A stretch of DNA of 64,000 nucleotides. Origin: Burkholderia ubonensis. Its GTDB lineage: Bacteria > Pseudomonadota > Gammaproteobacteria > Burkholderiales > Burkholderiaceae. The position numbers and the translations under genes were made by a program. The notes below the pieces were generated by a model. The model was not told where the DNA came from. It worked only from the letters and a program-made list of their open reading frames with translations, and searched no databases. Position 1 is the first letter of the stretch, and every line of letters begins with the position of its first letter. The stretch spans positions 62,001-126,000 of the forward strand of contig NZ_CADFEB010000003.1 of assembly GCF_902833085.1 (NCBI RefSeq), given 5' to 3'. This document shows, piece by piece, positions 34,346 to 45,684 of this stretch.

Positions 34346-34737
34346 AGGTCGTTTTCGACCGTTCTTTCGCTGGCCGTGTCGCCCGTGTTGACGACGCCGC
34401 GCGGCTCGATCAACAGCAGCTTCACTTCGGACGCCGCATACGGCTTGTGTTCGACCCCCTTCGGCACCACGGCCATCTCGCCCGGGCCCAGCTCCACGGC
34501 GCCGTCGCGGAAGTCGATGCGCAAGCGGCCTTCGAGCACGATGAACGTCTCGTCGGTGTCGGCGTGATGGTGCCAGATGAAATCGCCGATGATCTTCACG
34601 ACCTTGAACTGGTAGTCGTTCATTTCGGCGACGACGCGCGGCTGCCAGTGGCCGTCGATGCGGCGAATCTTGTCGAGCAGGTCGATCGTCCGGCGCTGGC
34701 CGCGATGCGCGGGCGCCTGGAGAGTAGGGTGGGACAT
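34336..34737 (-). CDS. Small cupin-fold protein
   Basis: A 133-residue single-domain cupin. The metal-binding motif 1 is IWHHHADTDETFIVLEGRLRIDF and motif 2 GPGEMAVVPKGVEHKPYA, with His and Glu ligands in place. The function is unknown; such proteins are often isomerases, dioxygenases or ligand binders. It is first in a two-gene unit with the GNAT gene, and an AraC gene lies just upstream on the same strand. Confidence 0.88.
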   Translation of the reverse strand: MSHPTLQAPAHRGQRRTIDLLDKIRRIDGHWQPRVVAEMNDYQFKVVKIIGDFIWHHHADTDETFIVLEGRLRIDFRDGAVELGPGEMAVVPKGVEHKPYAASEVKLLLIEPRGVVNTGDTASERTVENDLWT

Positions 34738-34823
34738 GTCGGCTCCGTTACGGTGATGACGTAAACGGAGCTTAGGCCGGCCGCCGGCGGGCAGTCTTGA
34801 ACGATTGTGCGTGCCGGCCGCCG

Positions 34824-35651
34824 TCAGTCGGCGCGCGGCTGGCCCGTCATCGCCAGCCAGCGCGCGGGCGAGATCCCGTATGCGCTGCGGAAATGCCGCG
34901 TCATGTGGCTCTGATCGGAAAAGCCCGCGGCGACCGCGGCGTCCGCGAGGGGCACGCCGCGCAGCATCATCGCGCGCGCCGCTTCGAGCCGGCGCATGGT
35001 CAGGTAGCGATACGGGCTCGTTCCGTAGAAGGTGCGGAAATCCCGCGACAGGCTCCAGCGGTCCCGTCCGCTGACGGCGGCGAGCGTGTCCAGCGTGACG
35101 GGCCCCGTGCATGCGTCCTGCAGATACTCGCGCGCTCGCTGCACCGCGGCGAAATCCGCGGGCTTGCGCGTCGGCCGGGCGCCGGAGGCGATATCCAGCG
35201 CGAGCGCGAGGTCGACGATCGCGTCGTCGCGTTCGAGCGGCTCCGCGCCGTCGCGCATCCGGCGCAGCGCGGCGCGGGTCGCGTCGAACAGGCGCGGGTC
35301 GGTCGTCACGCCGCCGTCGATGAACGGCAGCGGCTTGCCGCCCAGCACGGCCTGGATCGCGGCGGGCTGCACGTAGATCATCTGATAGCGGAATCCTTCG
35401 TGCGTGCCGGCCTGGCCGTCATGCGCCTCGTCGGGATGCAGGACCATCGTTTGCCCCGGCACGCTGCTGCGCAGGCTGCGCCGATAGTGGAAGCACTGGA
35501 CGCCGGCGAGGGTCAGGCCGATCGCGTAGGTGTCGTGCCGGTGCATCGAGTACGCGTTGCCGCGGAAATAGGCTTCGATGCGCTCGATGCCGTGCGCGGC
35601 TTCCGAGCGGGAAATCCAGTCGGATCGGGTCTGCCTCGTACTGCCTGTCAT
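34824..35651 (-). CDS. AraC-family transcriptional regulator
   Basis: A 275-residue activator. The N-terminal cupin-like sensor is YSMHRHDTYAIGLTLAGVQCF, followed by a linker. The C-terminal double HTH covers about residues 175-265: VTLDTLAAVSGRDRWSLSRDFRTFYGTSPYRYLTMRRLEAARAMML and ADAAVAAGFSDQSHMTRHFRSAYGISPARW. It lies 86 bp upstream of the cupin-GNAT unit on the same strand, and probably activates it. Confidence 0.92.
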   Translation of the reverse strand: MTGSTRQTRSDWISRSEAAHGIERIEAYFRGNAYSMHRHDTYAIGLTLAGVQCFHYRRSLRSSVPGQTMVLHPDEAHDGQAGTHEGFRYQMIYVQPAAIQAVLGGKPLPFIDGGVTTDPRLFDATRAALRRMRDGAEPLERDDAIVDLALALDIASGARPTRKPADFAAVQRAREYLQDACTGPVTLDTLAAVSGRDRWSLSRDFRTFYGTSPYRYLTMRRLEAARAMMLRGVPLADAAVAAGFSDQSHMTRHFRSAYGISPARWLAMTGQPRAD

Positions 35652-35713
35652 TGCGCTCTCCCGGCTTTACCTGATGCTTCGGTTTCCTTGCGAATTCGCT
35701 GCGCGAGCGGGCG

Positions 35714-36682
35714 TCAGCCGGCCCGGCCCGCGTCCGCTTCCTGATACAGCGTGCGGAGGATCTGCGCGAAGATCGTATCGATCTCGCGCGCCACGCCCGC
35801 GCGCGTGAACGCGGCAACCGGCGGCAGCGTCCAGTCGAGCGTGTACGGCACGATCGCGACGCCGGCGATGCGCACAAGCTCCTCCGCGATATCGGCGGGG
35901 ACGATCGACACGGCGTCTTCGTTGGCCACGATCACTTCGCCGATCAGGCGCGACGAGTAGCTTTCGACGATCGGCACGGGCGGTGCGACGCCGGCGTGCA
36001 GGAACAGGTCGGCGATCTGCTCGCGGATCGGCGTGTGCGGCGGGCCGAGAATCCAGTCGAGCTCCGCGAGCTTGCGCCAGTTGGGCCGGCTGCGCGCCAG
36101 ACGCGCGGCGAGCCGGCGGCTCGCGATCAGGCGCGGCTTCTGCTGATGCAGCACTTCGAAGCGCAGCTGCGCGAGATCGACGGTCGACGACGCGCGTCCG
36201 ATCACGATGTCGAGCGTGTGGTCGCTCAGCTGCGCCATCAGCGCATCGCTGGTGCCTTCGTGGATCGTCATCGTGAGCCGCTGCGGCACCTGCGATTGCG
36301 TGCGCCGGATCGCCGCCGCCAGCGTGCGGCCCGAGATGAACGGAATGACGCCGATGTGCAGCCGCATCGCATGGCCGGCGACGAGCGCTTCGATATCGCG
36401 GGTGAGATGGTCGAGGTCGTGCAGCATCGCCTGCGCGCGTTCGAGCACGACGTTGCCGAGCGCGGTGGGCACCATGCCGCGCGGCGAGCGGTCGAACAGC
36501 GGCCCGCCGAACATGCTTTCCAGCTCCGCCAGCGCATTGGTGACCGCCGGCTGGCTGCTCGCGAGATGCTCGGCCGCGCGCGTCAGCGAGCCGTGCTGCC
36601 GGATCTGCAGCAGCAGCACGAGATGCCGCATTTTCAGGCGGGCGCTCAGGCGCCGGCTCACTTCCTCGATATCGAATCGCAC
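35714..36682 (-). CDS. LysR-family regulator, divergent from maeB
   Basis: A 322-residue regulator. The HTH reads LKMRHLVLLLQIRQHGSLTRAAEHLASSQPAVTNALAELESMFGGPLFDRSPRGMVPT, the GbpR/CbbR-like form. The effector domain includes RLHIGVIPFISGRTLAAAI and DIVIGRASSTVDL. It is divergent from the malic enzyme gene with a palindrome between them (36698-36717), which suggests it controls maeB. The effector is unknown. Confidence 0.92.
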   Translation of the reverse strand: MRFDIEEVSRRLSARLKMRHLVLLLQIRQHGSLTRAAEHLASSQPAVTNALAELESMFGGPLFDRSPRGMVPTALGNVVLERAQAMLHDLDHLTRDIEALVAGHAMRLHIGVIPFISGRTLAAAIRRTQSQVPQRLTMTIHEGTSDALMAQLSDHTLDIVIGRASSTVDLAQLRFEVLHQQKPRLIASRRLAARLARSRPNWRKLAELDWILGPPHTPIREQIADLFLHAGVAPPVPIVESYSSRLIGEVIVANEDAVSIVPADIAEELVRIAGVAIVPYTLDWTLPPVAAFTRAGVAREIDTIFAQILRTLYQEADAGRAG

Positions 36683-36697
36683 GACTTACAGACCTGA

Positions 36698-36717
36698 CCA
36701 TCACGAAAACATGATGG
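36698..36717. promoter_or_regulatory. Palindrome in the LysR/maeB promoter
   Basis: CCATCA at 36698-36703 and TGATGG at 36712-36717, perfect 6-bp arms with an 8-nt centre (it contains a T-N11-A pattern). It lies 16 bp upstream of the LysR start and 100 bp upstream of maeB: a likely LysR binding site. Confidence 0.5.
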
Positions 36718-36817
36718 ACGCATACTAATTCAAAATGGCGCGCCCGGGACGGCTGCCTAGAATGACGTGCTTCGATGGTCGCCGGGACGGGCCCGGCGCG
36801 TGGATGCGAGACGACAC

Positions 36818-39103
<2,286 letters not shown>

Positions 39104-39140
39104 TCGCGCGGAACGCCCGATGTGCAACTAACGGTCTAGC

Positions 39141-39174
39141 CCGCCGGCGCCCGCCCGATTCGGCGGGCCGGCGG
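39141..39174. terminator. Bidirectional hairpin between maeB and the porin gene
   Basis: CCGCCGGC at 39141-39148 pairs with GCCGGCGG at 39167-39174; inside, CCGCC pairs with GGCGG. It lies between the converging stops of maeB and the porin gene. There is no good T-run, so termination is inferred. Confidence 0.5.
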
Positions 39175-39241
39175 TATCACAACATCGTTCGGCAATGCGG
39201 CCGGTGCGTGCAGTTCGCGCGCGCCGGCCGCCGTCGATGCG

Positions 39242-40417
39242 TCAGAACTTGTGGCGGATGCCGACGACCGCGAGCTCCTGCGAATCCGTGCCGGAGTTCA
39301 CGCCGTACGAGCCGACCGTCGCCGCGGCCTTCACGATCGCGCCGCTCGCGTTCAGCGTATTGCCGCTCGCCTTCTGGTAGCCGAACAGCGCGTACAGGTC
39401 GGTGCGCTTCGACAGCGAGTAGTTCGCGCCGAGGTTGACCTGGTTGTAGTGCGCGGAGGTCGGGCCCGTCAGCGACGTGTAGTTGTAGCCGACGCCCGCA
39501 CGCAGCGCCGACGAGAACTGCCAGTTGAAGTACGCCGAGCCGTTGTTGAACTTCGCGGTCTGGCTGAACGCCGACAGCGTGTCCGCGCCGTACTGCGTGT
39601 TCGAGTATGCGAGGCCGAAGGTCGCCGCGCCGAGCACGTACTGGCCGGCGACGCGCACGATCTGAATCGACTTCGCGCTCGCGAAGCCCTGATTGATCAC
39701 GGTATTGAAGAGCGTGTCCGAGCTGCTCGTCCACGTGCGTGCGCCGCTCTTGTCCGTCGTCGTGCCGCCGTTCGCGAACAAGTAGCCGGCGCCGAGCGAC
39801 AGCGGGCCGTTCGCGTAGCTCAGGCCGAAGCTGTAGGTGCGGCCGCTGCCGGTCGCGCCGGCGACGCCGCCGAAGCCGTACAGCGCGGCGAACTGGAAGC
39901 CGGAGATCAGCGGGCTCGTGTACTTCACCGAATTGCTGACGCGCAGGCTGTTGTCGTAGTTGTCGAGGTCGCCCGGCGTCGAGAACACGCCGCCGAAGTA
40001 GCCGTCCTCGGTCAGGCCCTGCACGAGATCGACGACCGGATCGTACTGGCGGCCGAGCGTCACGGTGCCCCACCTGTTGCTCGCGAGCCCGACGATCGCC
40101 TTGCGGCCGAATTCGCGCTGGCCCTGGCCGAGCGCGCCGGTGCCGATGTTGAAGCCGTTCTCCAGCTGGAACAGCGCGGACAGGCCGCCGCCGAGATCCT
40201 CGATGCCGCGCAGCCCCCAGCGGTTGCCCGACAGGTTGCCGCTGCCGAACTTGACGAGACTCGACGCGTTCCGCCCGTTGGCGTCCTGTGCGTTGTGCAC
40301 GTACGCGATGCCCGCGTCGACGATGCCGTACAACGTGACGCTGCTCTGCGCATGGGCGCCGGTGGCGGCGAGCGCGGCCGGCAGCGCGAGAAGGGCGAGT
40401 CGCTTGAATGATTGCAT
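39242..40417 (-). CDS. Gram-negative general porin (OpcP/Porin_4 type)
   Basis: A 391-residue outer-membrane trimeric porin. The signal peptide is MQSFKRLALLALPAALAATGAHA, followed by QSSVTLYGIVDAGIAYVHNA, the standard first strand. Other marks are GNRWGLRGIEDLGGGLSALFQLENGF, ASNRWGTVTLGRQYDPV and the C-terminal VVGIRHKF ending in Phe. It admits small hydrophilic solutes. ATG 40417 was chosen for the signal peptide. Neighbours are unrelated. Confidence 0.94.
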   Translation of the reverse strand: MQSFKRLALLALPAALAATGAHAQSSVTLYGIVDAGIAYVHNAQDANGRNASSLVKFGSGNLSGNRWGLRGIEDLGGGLSALFQLENGFNIGTGALGQGQREFGRKAIVGLASNRWGTVTLGRQYDPVVDLVQGLTEDGYFGGVFSTPGDLDNYDNSLRVSNSVKYTSPLISGFQFAALYGFGGVAGATGSGRTYSFGLSYANGPLSLGAGYLFANGGTTTDKSGARTWTSSSDTLFNTVINQGFASAKSIQIVRVAGQYVLGAATFGLAYSNTQYGADTLSAFSQTAKFNNGSAYFNWQFSSALRAGVGYNYTSLTGPTSAHYNQVNLGANYSLSKRTDLYALFGYQKASGNTLNASGAIVKAAATVGSYGVNSGTDSQELAVVGIRHKF

Positions 40418-40569
40418 CTTCTGGTTACCCCCGTGGTCGATTGGTGTGACGAATCGCTGAACGATACGGACCACGGACCATCAAGGAAACCAATCATTTC
40501 TCGAATGGATATGAAGCGCGGCGACCGTTGCGATCGCCGCGTGAATGGAAGACCGGCAGGGCGCGCCGG

Positions 40570-42414
40570 CTACTGCACCGCCTCCGCCGTTTCACCCAGG
40601 AACCCGCCGCTCTGATGCGCCCACAGCGCCGCATAGATGCCGCCCGCCTGCAGCAGCTGCTGGTGCGTGCCTTCCTCGACGATGCGGCCTTCGTCGAGCA
40701 CGATCAGCCGGTCCATCGCCGCGATGGTGGACAGGCGGTGCGCGATCGCGATCACGGTCTTGCCGCCCATCAGGCTGCCGAGGCTGTGCTGGATCGCGGC
40801 TTCGACCTCGGAGTCGAGCGCGCTGGTCGCCTCGTCGAGCACGAGGATCGGCGCGTCCTTGAGCATCACGCGCGCGATGGCGACCCGTTGGCGCTGACCG
40901 CCGGACAGCTTCACGCCGCGCTCGCCGACCTCGACGTCGTAGCCCTTGCGCCCGTGGCGATCGCCCAGCCGTTCGATGAAGTCCGCCGCTTCGGCCCGCG
41001 CCGCCGCGTCCCGCATGTCGTTTTCGCTCGCGTCCGGGCGGCCGTAGAGAATGTTCTCCCGCATCGTTCGGTGCAGCAGCGACGTGTCCTGCGTGACCAT
41101 GCCGATCGCGCTGCGCAGGCTGTCCTGCGTCACGTGGGCGATGTCCTGCCCGTCGATGAGGATGCGGCCGCCGCCCACGTCGTAAAAGCGCAGCAGCAGG
41201 TTGACGAGCGTCGACTTGCCCGCGCCCGAACGGCCGATCAGGCCGATGCGCTCGCCGGGCCGGATCGTGAGCGTCAGGCCGTCGAATACCGGCTTGCCGT
41301 TGTCCTCGTGCGAGAAGCGCACGGTGTCGAACACGATCTCGCCGCGCCGTACGACGAGCGGCCGCGCGTCCGGCCGGTCGACGACGGCGCGCACCTTCGT
41401 CAGCGTCGTGATGCCGTCCTGGATCGTGCCGACGTTCTCGAACAGCTCGGTCATCTCCCACATCACCCAATGCGAATAGCTGGACAGCCGCAGCGCCATC
41501 GCGATCACCGCCGCGACCACGCCCGCGCTCGCCTCGCCCTGCGCCCACAGATGGAGTGCGAGACCGGTCGAGCCGACCAGCAGCGCGGTGGTCATCACGT
41601 GATTGGTGACCTCGAACGCGCTGACGAGACGCATCTGCGCATTGCCGGTGGCCTTGAACGCCTCCATCGCGTGTCGCGCGTGGTCGGCCTCGCGCCGCGT
41701 GTGCGCGAACAGCTTCACGGTCGCGATGTTGGAATACGCATCGGTGATGCGGCCCGTCATCATCGCGCGCGCATCGGCCTGCTCGCTGCCGACCTGGCCG
41801 AGGCGCGGCACGAAGTACCAGCACGCGGCGGCGTAGCCGATCGCCCAGACGGCGAACGGAATCATCAGCCGCCACTCGAAGCTGGCGGCCAACAGCAGGA
41901 TGCCGATCAGGTAGGCGGCCACGCCGACGAGCACGTCCACCGTCATGAACAGCGCATCGCGAACCGCCAGCGCGGTCTGCATGATCTTGGTCGTGACGCG
42001 GCCCGCGAATTCGTTCGCGTAGAACGACAGGCTCTGGTCGAGCATCAGCCGGTGAAACAGCCAGCGCAGCCGCATCGGGAAATTGATCGCCAGTGCCTGG
42101 TGCTTCGCCATCGTGTGCAGGCCGATCAGCGGCACGCTGCCGAGCAGGACGCCGGCATACGCGAGCAGCGTGCCGAGATGCCGGTTGCGGAAATCGGCGG
42201 GCGTCGGGGACGACAGCCAGTCCACCACGTGTCCCATCATCGCGAAGAGCGCCGCTTCGTACGCGGCCAGCGCGGCCGACGTCAGCGCGATCAGGAACAC
42301 CCAGCCGCGCGCACCTCGCGTGCACGCCCAGACGAACGCGAAAAACCCCTTGGGCGGGGTGACGGGGTCCTCGAGAGGAAAGGTCGGCAAGCGCCGTTCG
42401 AACCACGAAAACAT
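40570..42414 (-). CDS. ABC exporter (half-transporter, MsbA/MDR-type)
   Basis: A 614-residue half-transporter with a six-helix membrane domain (residues about 25-330) fused to an ATPase. The nucleotide-binding domain contains Walker A GRSGAGKST, Q-loop MVTQDTSLLHRT, signature LSGGQRQR, Walker B ILVLDEATSALDSE and the H-loop AHRLST. It is full and intact. It probably acts as a homodimer exporting a lipid, peptide or drug. The start ATG at 42414 gives MFSWFERRLPTFPLEDPVTPP; the longer frame adds an Arg/Pro-rich segment. Confidence 0.92.
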   Translation of the reverse strand: MFSWFERRLPTFPLEDPVTPPKGFFAFVWACTRGARGWVFLIALTSAALAAYEAALFAMMGHVVDWLSSPTPADFRNRHLGTLLAYAGVLLGSVPLIGLHTMAKHQALAINFPMRLRWLFHRLMLDQSLSFYANEFAGRVTTKIMQTALAVRDALFMTVDVLVGVAAYLIGILLLAASFEWRLMIPFAVWAIGYAAACWYFVPRLGQVGSEQADARAMMTGRITDAYSNIATVKLFAHTRREADHARHAMEAFKATGNAQMRLVSAFEVTNHVMTTALLVGSTGLALHLWAQGEASAGVVAAVIAMALRLSSYSHWVMWEMTELFENVGTIQDGITTLTKVRAVVDRPDARPLVVRRGEIVFDTVRFSHEDNGKPVFDGLTLTIRPGERIGLIGRSGAGKSTLVNLLLRFYDVGGGRILIDGQDIAHVTQDSLRSAIGMVTQDTSLLHRTMRENILYGRPDASENDMRDAAARAEAADFIERLGDRHGRKGYDVEVGERGVKLSGGQRQRVAIARVMLKDAPILVLDEATSALDSEVEAAIQHSLGSLMGGKTVIAIAHRLSTIAAMDRLIVLDEGRIVEEGTHQQLLQAGGIYAALWAHQSGGFLGETAEAVQ

Positions 42415-42580
42415 CCAGTATCTCCTTGGCGCGGCGCCGGTGCGTATGCCGGAGCCGCGGATGGGGAAAAGCGCCGGCGCGCTTCGTGAGCGACACCGTG
42501 CGGGAAGTGAGCAGAGTACTGCAGAAGGCGCCGGTCCGTTGCCCGGTTGTCGGCCGGCGCGCATGCAAGCCGCCGCGGGT

Positions 42581-43609
42581 TCACTGCGCGTTGATCCAGC
42601 CGGCGATCGTGTCGAGCGCGCCGGGCTCGTACGCGCGGCGCCCGAGACCCATGAACAGGAGCTTCTTCCATGCCGGCCAGTCGGATTCGAGCTGATAGTC
42701 GAACCAGCGCGCGCGCAGCAGCGCGTGCGTCGCGTCGGGCACCATCACGATTCGCCGGTCGGTGCGACTGCCGAACGCACGGCCGTACGCGTTCGCGTCG
42801 TCGACCGGATCGACGTTGCGGTCCTGCCCGCCCCACACGGCGAGCACGGGGCCCTGCATCGTCGCGAGCGCGCGCGACGCGTCTTCCGCGTAATTGCGCG
42901 CGATGAAGCCGAAGCGGCGCGGTTCGATGTCGGGGCGCGCGCGCGGGTCGGCGCGCACGCCCGGGCGGCCGAAGATCGCGTCGTTCGACTTCAGTTCGGC
43001 GGCGACGTGCGCGTCGATCCGGTCCGGCGCCGCGCCTTCGCGCTGCATGCGCTGCCGGGTCAGGTAGACGCCTTGCCGGCGCCAGTTGACGGCGCCGCCG
43101 ACGATCACCGAGAACGCGGGACGGATTTCGTTCGCGACGCGCGGGATCACCCAGCCGCCCTGCGAGAAGCCGAGCAGGCCGATCCGGGGCGCAGGGCCGA
43201 CCGCAGCGCGCACGCGCGCCATCGCGGCGATCGTTTCGGCGGCCCGGTCCTGCATCGATTGCGCGAGCCAGTCGCCGCCGCTCTTGCCGATGCCCTGCTT
43301 GTCCCACGTGAACACGCCGATGCCGGCGTCGAGCAGGCTGTTGACGAGCGGCAGGTACGCGTCTTCCGAGAAGCGGTCGCGCGGCCCGTCGCCATGGATC
43401 AGCAGCGCGATCGGCGCGTCGGGCACGCGGGCCGGCAGTACCAGCGTGCCCGCCAGCTCGGCGCTGCCCGAACGGAACGTCAACGTCGACGCGCGCGCGT
43501 CCTGCTTCAGTTCGAAGTCGGACAGGCCGCGCAGCGCGCAGGCGCCGAACGCGACGAGCGGCACCAGAACCACGGCGACCACGATGCGGATGACGGTCGG
43601 TCGTTTCAA
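42581..43609 (-). CDS. Exported alpha/beta hydrolase
   Basis: A 342-residue hydrolase with an N-terminal membrane helix or lipoprotein-like signal (IRIVVAVVLVPLVAFGAC). The core has IALLIHGDGPRDR (oxyanion loop), FTWDKQGIGKSGGDW, the nucleophile elbow GFSQGG (Ser149), WGGQDRNVDP (acidic residue) and PDATHALL (catalytic His). It resembles the dienelactone/BAAT-like group; the substrate is unknown. It is divergent from a TetR gene, with an operator-like palindrome between (43659-43682). Confidence 0.88.
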   Translation of the reverse strand: MKRPTVIRIVVAVVLVPLVAFGACALRGLSDFELKQDARASTLTFRSGSAELAGTLVLPARVPDAPIALLIHGDGPRDRFSEDAYLPLVNSLLDAGIGVFTWDKQGIGKSGGDWLAQSMQDRAAETIAAMARVRAAVGPAPRIGLLGFSQGGWVIPRVANEIRPAFSVIVGGAVNWRRQGVYLTRQRMQREGAAPDRIDAHVAAELKSNDAIFGRPGVRADPRARPDIEPRRFGFIARNYAEDASRALATMQGPVLAVWGGQDRNVDPVDDANAYGRAFGSRTDRRIVMVPDATHALLRARWFDYQLESDWPAWKKLLFMGLGRRAYEPGALDTIAGWINAQ

Positions 43610-43658
43610 TTTTTCGCCCTCGGATCGGCGGCTTGACGCGTGTCCGCCGTCGTTTGAT

Positions 43659-43682
43659 AATAGATCGAGTAGTCAGTCTATT
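43659..43682. promoter_or_regulatory. Operator palindrome for the hydrolase/TetR pair
   Basis: AATAGA at 43659-43664 and TCTATT at 43677-43682 with a 12-bp centre, in the 108-bp gap between divergent starts. Typical form for a TetR-family binding site. Confidence 0.5.
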
Positions 43683-43717
43683 AAAGATTCGAGCCAACGT
43701 CCAGCAGGGAGTTCACT

Positions 43718-44314
43718 TTGAGAAAGATCGATCCGGAAAAAGCCGAAGCGAAGCGGCGTCAGATCCTGGATGCCGCGATCGAGTGTTTCGCGCGCAACGG
43801 CTTTCACGGCACGTCGACGGCATCGATCTGCTCGGCCGCGGGCATGAGCCCCGGCAACCTGTTCCACTACTTCCCGACCAAGGCGTCGATCATCGAGGCG
43901 ATTGCGCTGGAGGACCAGCGCATCGCGGTCGACATCTTCGCGAAATGGTTCGACACGGAAGACGCGGTCACCGCGATCGAGGAAATCGCGCTCGAGTTCA
44001 TGCAGCTCGCGAGCGACCCCGTCCATGTGCGCATCACCGTCGAAATCAGCGTCGAGGCGACGCGCAACGAGGACATCGCGGCGCTGTTCGCCGCGAACGA
44101 GTCGCTCGTGAAGGGCCGGCTGGCCGCGCTGGTCAAGCGCGGCATCGCCCAAGGGCGCATCGACCGGACCCTGAAGCCGGACCTGACCGCCACCTGGCTG
44201 CTCGCGCTCACGGAAGGCGCGTTCATGCGCGTGGCGTCCGAGCCCGGCTTCAAGATGAAGGCGAACACGCAGATGCTCAGGCTGATCATCCGGCGGATGC
44301 TGCAGCCGCAATGA
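43718..44314 (+). CDS. TetR/AcrR-family regulator (TTG start)
   Basis: A 198-residue repressor. The HTH is RQILDAAIECFARNGFHGTSTASICSAAGMSPGNLFHYFPTKASIIEAI (about residues 14-62). The C-terminal domain resembles the BetI-like group. The start is a TTG at 43718, following CAGGGAG; no ATG in this frame lies before the HTH. It diverges from the alpha/beta hydrolase. Confidence 0.9.
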   Translation: MRKIDPEKAEAKRRQILDAAIECFARNGFHGTSTASICSAAGMSPGNLFHYFPTKASIIEAIALEDQRIAVDIFAKWFDTEDAVTAIEEIALEFMQLASDPVHVRITVEISVEATRNEDIAALFAANESLVKGRLAALVKRGIAQGRIDRTLKPDLTATWLLALTEGAFMRVASEPGFKMKANTQMLRLIIRRMLQPQ

Positions 44315-44360
44315 ACCGCACAACTTCCACCCTCGCGCACACATGATCCGGAGTTCACGC

Positions 44361-45020
44361 ATGGATATCGATGCCGTCATCTTTGATTTCGACCTGACCT
44401 TGGCCGACTCGTCCGCAGGCATCATCGACTGCACGCAGCATGCGCTGCGCGAGCTCGGGCACGACGCCGCGGCGAGCGAGCAGATCCGTCCGGTGATCGG
44501 CCTGCCGTTGCAGGCGATGTTCCATGCGTTGACCGCGGACGACCGGCCGGAGCCGGCAGACGAGTTCGCGCGCCGGTTCGTGGCGCGGGCGGACGAGGTC
44601 ATGGTTGCGTCGACGAAGATCTACCCGGAGGTGCCCGGCCTGCTCGCGCGGCTGCGCGAGCGCGGCGTGGCGACCGCGATCGTTTCGAGCAAGTTTCGCT
44701 ACCGCATCGAAGCGATCCTCGATGTCGCGGACTTGCGCGCGTCGATCGACGTGATCGTCGGCGGCGAGGACGTGCAACGTCACAAGCCGGACCCGGAGGG
44801 GCTCGTGCTGGCGCTGTCGCGGCTCGCGGTGCCGGCGTCGTCGGCGCTTTATGTCGGCGACCACGCAGTCGACGCGCAAGCCGCCGAACGGGCCGGCACC
44901 GGCTTTGTCGGCGCGGTGAGCGGAACGACGTCGTTCGACGCGTGGTCGAGCCTGGGCAAGGACGCGGTCCGGCGCGACCTTGGCGAGCTGGCCGACATCG
45001 TCCGCAGGCGGGCGTCCTGA
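44361..45020 (+). CDS. HAD-superfamily phosphatase (phosphoglycolate phosphatase-like)
   Basis: A 219-residue hydrolase. Motif I is VIFDFDLTLADS (Asp nucleophile and acid), motif II is in VATAIVSSKFRY, motif III is the Lys of DVQRHKPDPEGL and motif IV is YVGDHAVDAQAAERAG. A helical cap lies between motifs I and II. It probably dephosphorylates small metabolites such as 2-phosphoglycolate. GGAGTTCACGC precedes ATG 44361, preferred over 44343. It follows the TetR gene by 46 nt and may share its transcript. Confidence 0.9.
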   Translation: MDIDAVIFDFDLTLADSSAGIIDCTQHALRELGHDAAASEQIRPVIGLPLQAMFHALTADDRPEPADEFARRFVARADEVMVASTKIYPEVPGLLARLRERGVATAIVSSKFRYRIEAILDVADLRASIDVIVGGEDVQRHKPDPEGLVLALSRLAVPASSALYVGDHAVDAQAAERAGTGFVGAVSGTTSFDAWSSLGKDAVRRDLGELADIVRRRAS

Positions 45021-45205
45021 CTTGCGGGCGGATCTGTCGGAGAATGTGCGCGCTGCACGATGACGGCGGGCCGGGTGTATGTTCGCCGGACAATTGCGCC
45101 GCGTCTGCGCGGCTTGTATAAAAGAAGACACGCGTATCGCCGCCCGCCGTTTGCATCCGCAGCGGCGTTCGAGCGACGATCGACTATCGTCAAGGAGTTT
45201 CGAGC

Positions 45206-45517
45206 ATGAACAGGATTCGCATTGTCTCGGTGGCAATGGCGGCATCGATCGGCCTTGCGCTGGCGGGCGCGCCGATCGCGTTTGCGCAGGATGCGGCGAC
45301 GGAAGCCGCACCGATGGCCAAGCCGACGCCCAAGGAAGTCAGCAAGGCGCAGCGCAAGGCGGCGCGCAAGGCCGCTCGGGAAAAGCGCAACCAGGATCTG
45401 GGCGCCATCGAGAAGGACGGCTATCGGCTGACCTATCCGCAGAGCCCGCAAAACGGCGCAGGCAAGGCGGACGGCGCCAAGGCCACCAACGGCGCCGCGC
45501 CGTCGCCGGGGCAGTAG
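45206..45517 (+). CDS. Small secreted basic protein, unknown function
   Basis: A 103-residue protein with a clear signal peptide (MNRIRIVSVAMAASIGLALAGAPIAFAQ). The mature part is Lys/Ala/Arg-rich (SKAQRKAARKAAREKRNQD) followed by a short GAIEKDGYRLTYPQS. AAGGAGTTTCGAGC precedes the ATG. No domain is recognised; it slightly recalls DUF4148-type proteins. It stands alone. Confidence 0.7.
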   Translation: MNRIRIVSVAMAASIGLALAGAPIAFAQDAATEAAPMAKPTPKEVSKAQRKAARKAAREKRNQDLGAIEKDGYRLTYPQSPQNGAGKADGAKATNGAAPSPGQ

Positions 45518-45684
45518 CGGCCGCCGCGTTGCGCGGCACGCGTGTCGCGCAGCGCATCGCGCATCGTCATCGACGTCTCGCGCGAATTGCCGCAGCGTGG
45601 CGGCGGGCAGACCGATCCATTTATAATCGCGGCGATCCTGGGTCCGGACTCTCTCGCCGTCGGCCCAGCGGAAAGGTCACACCC

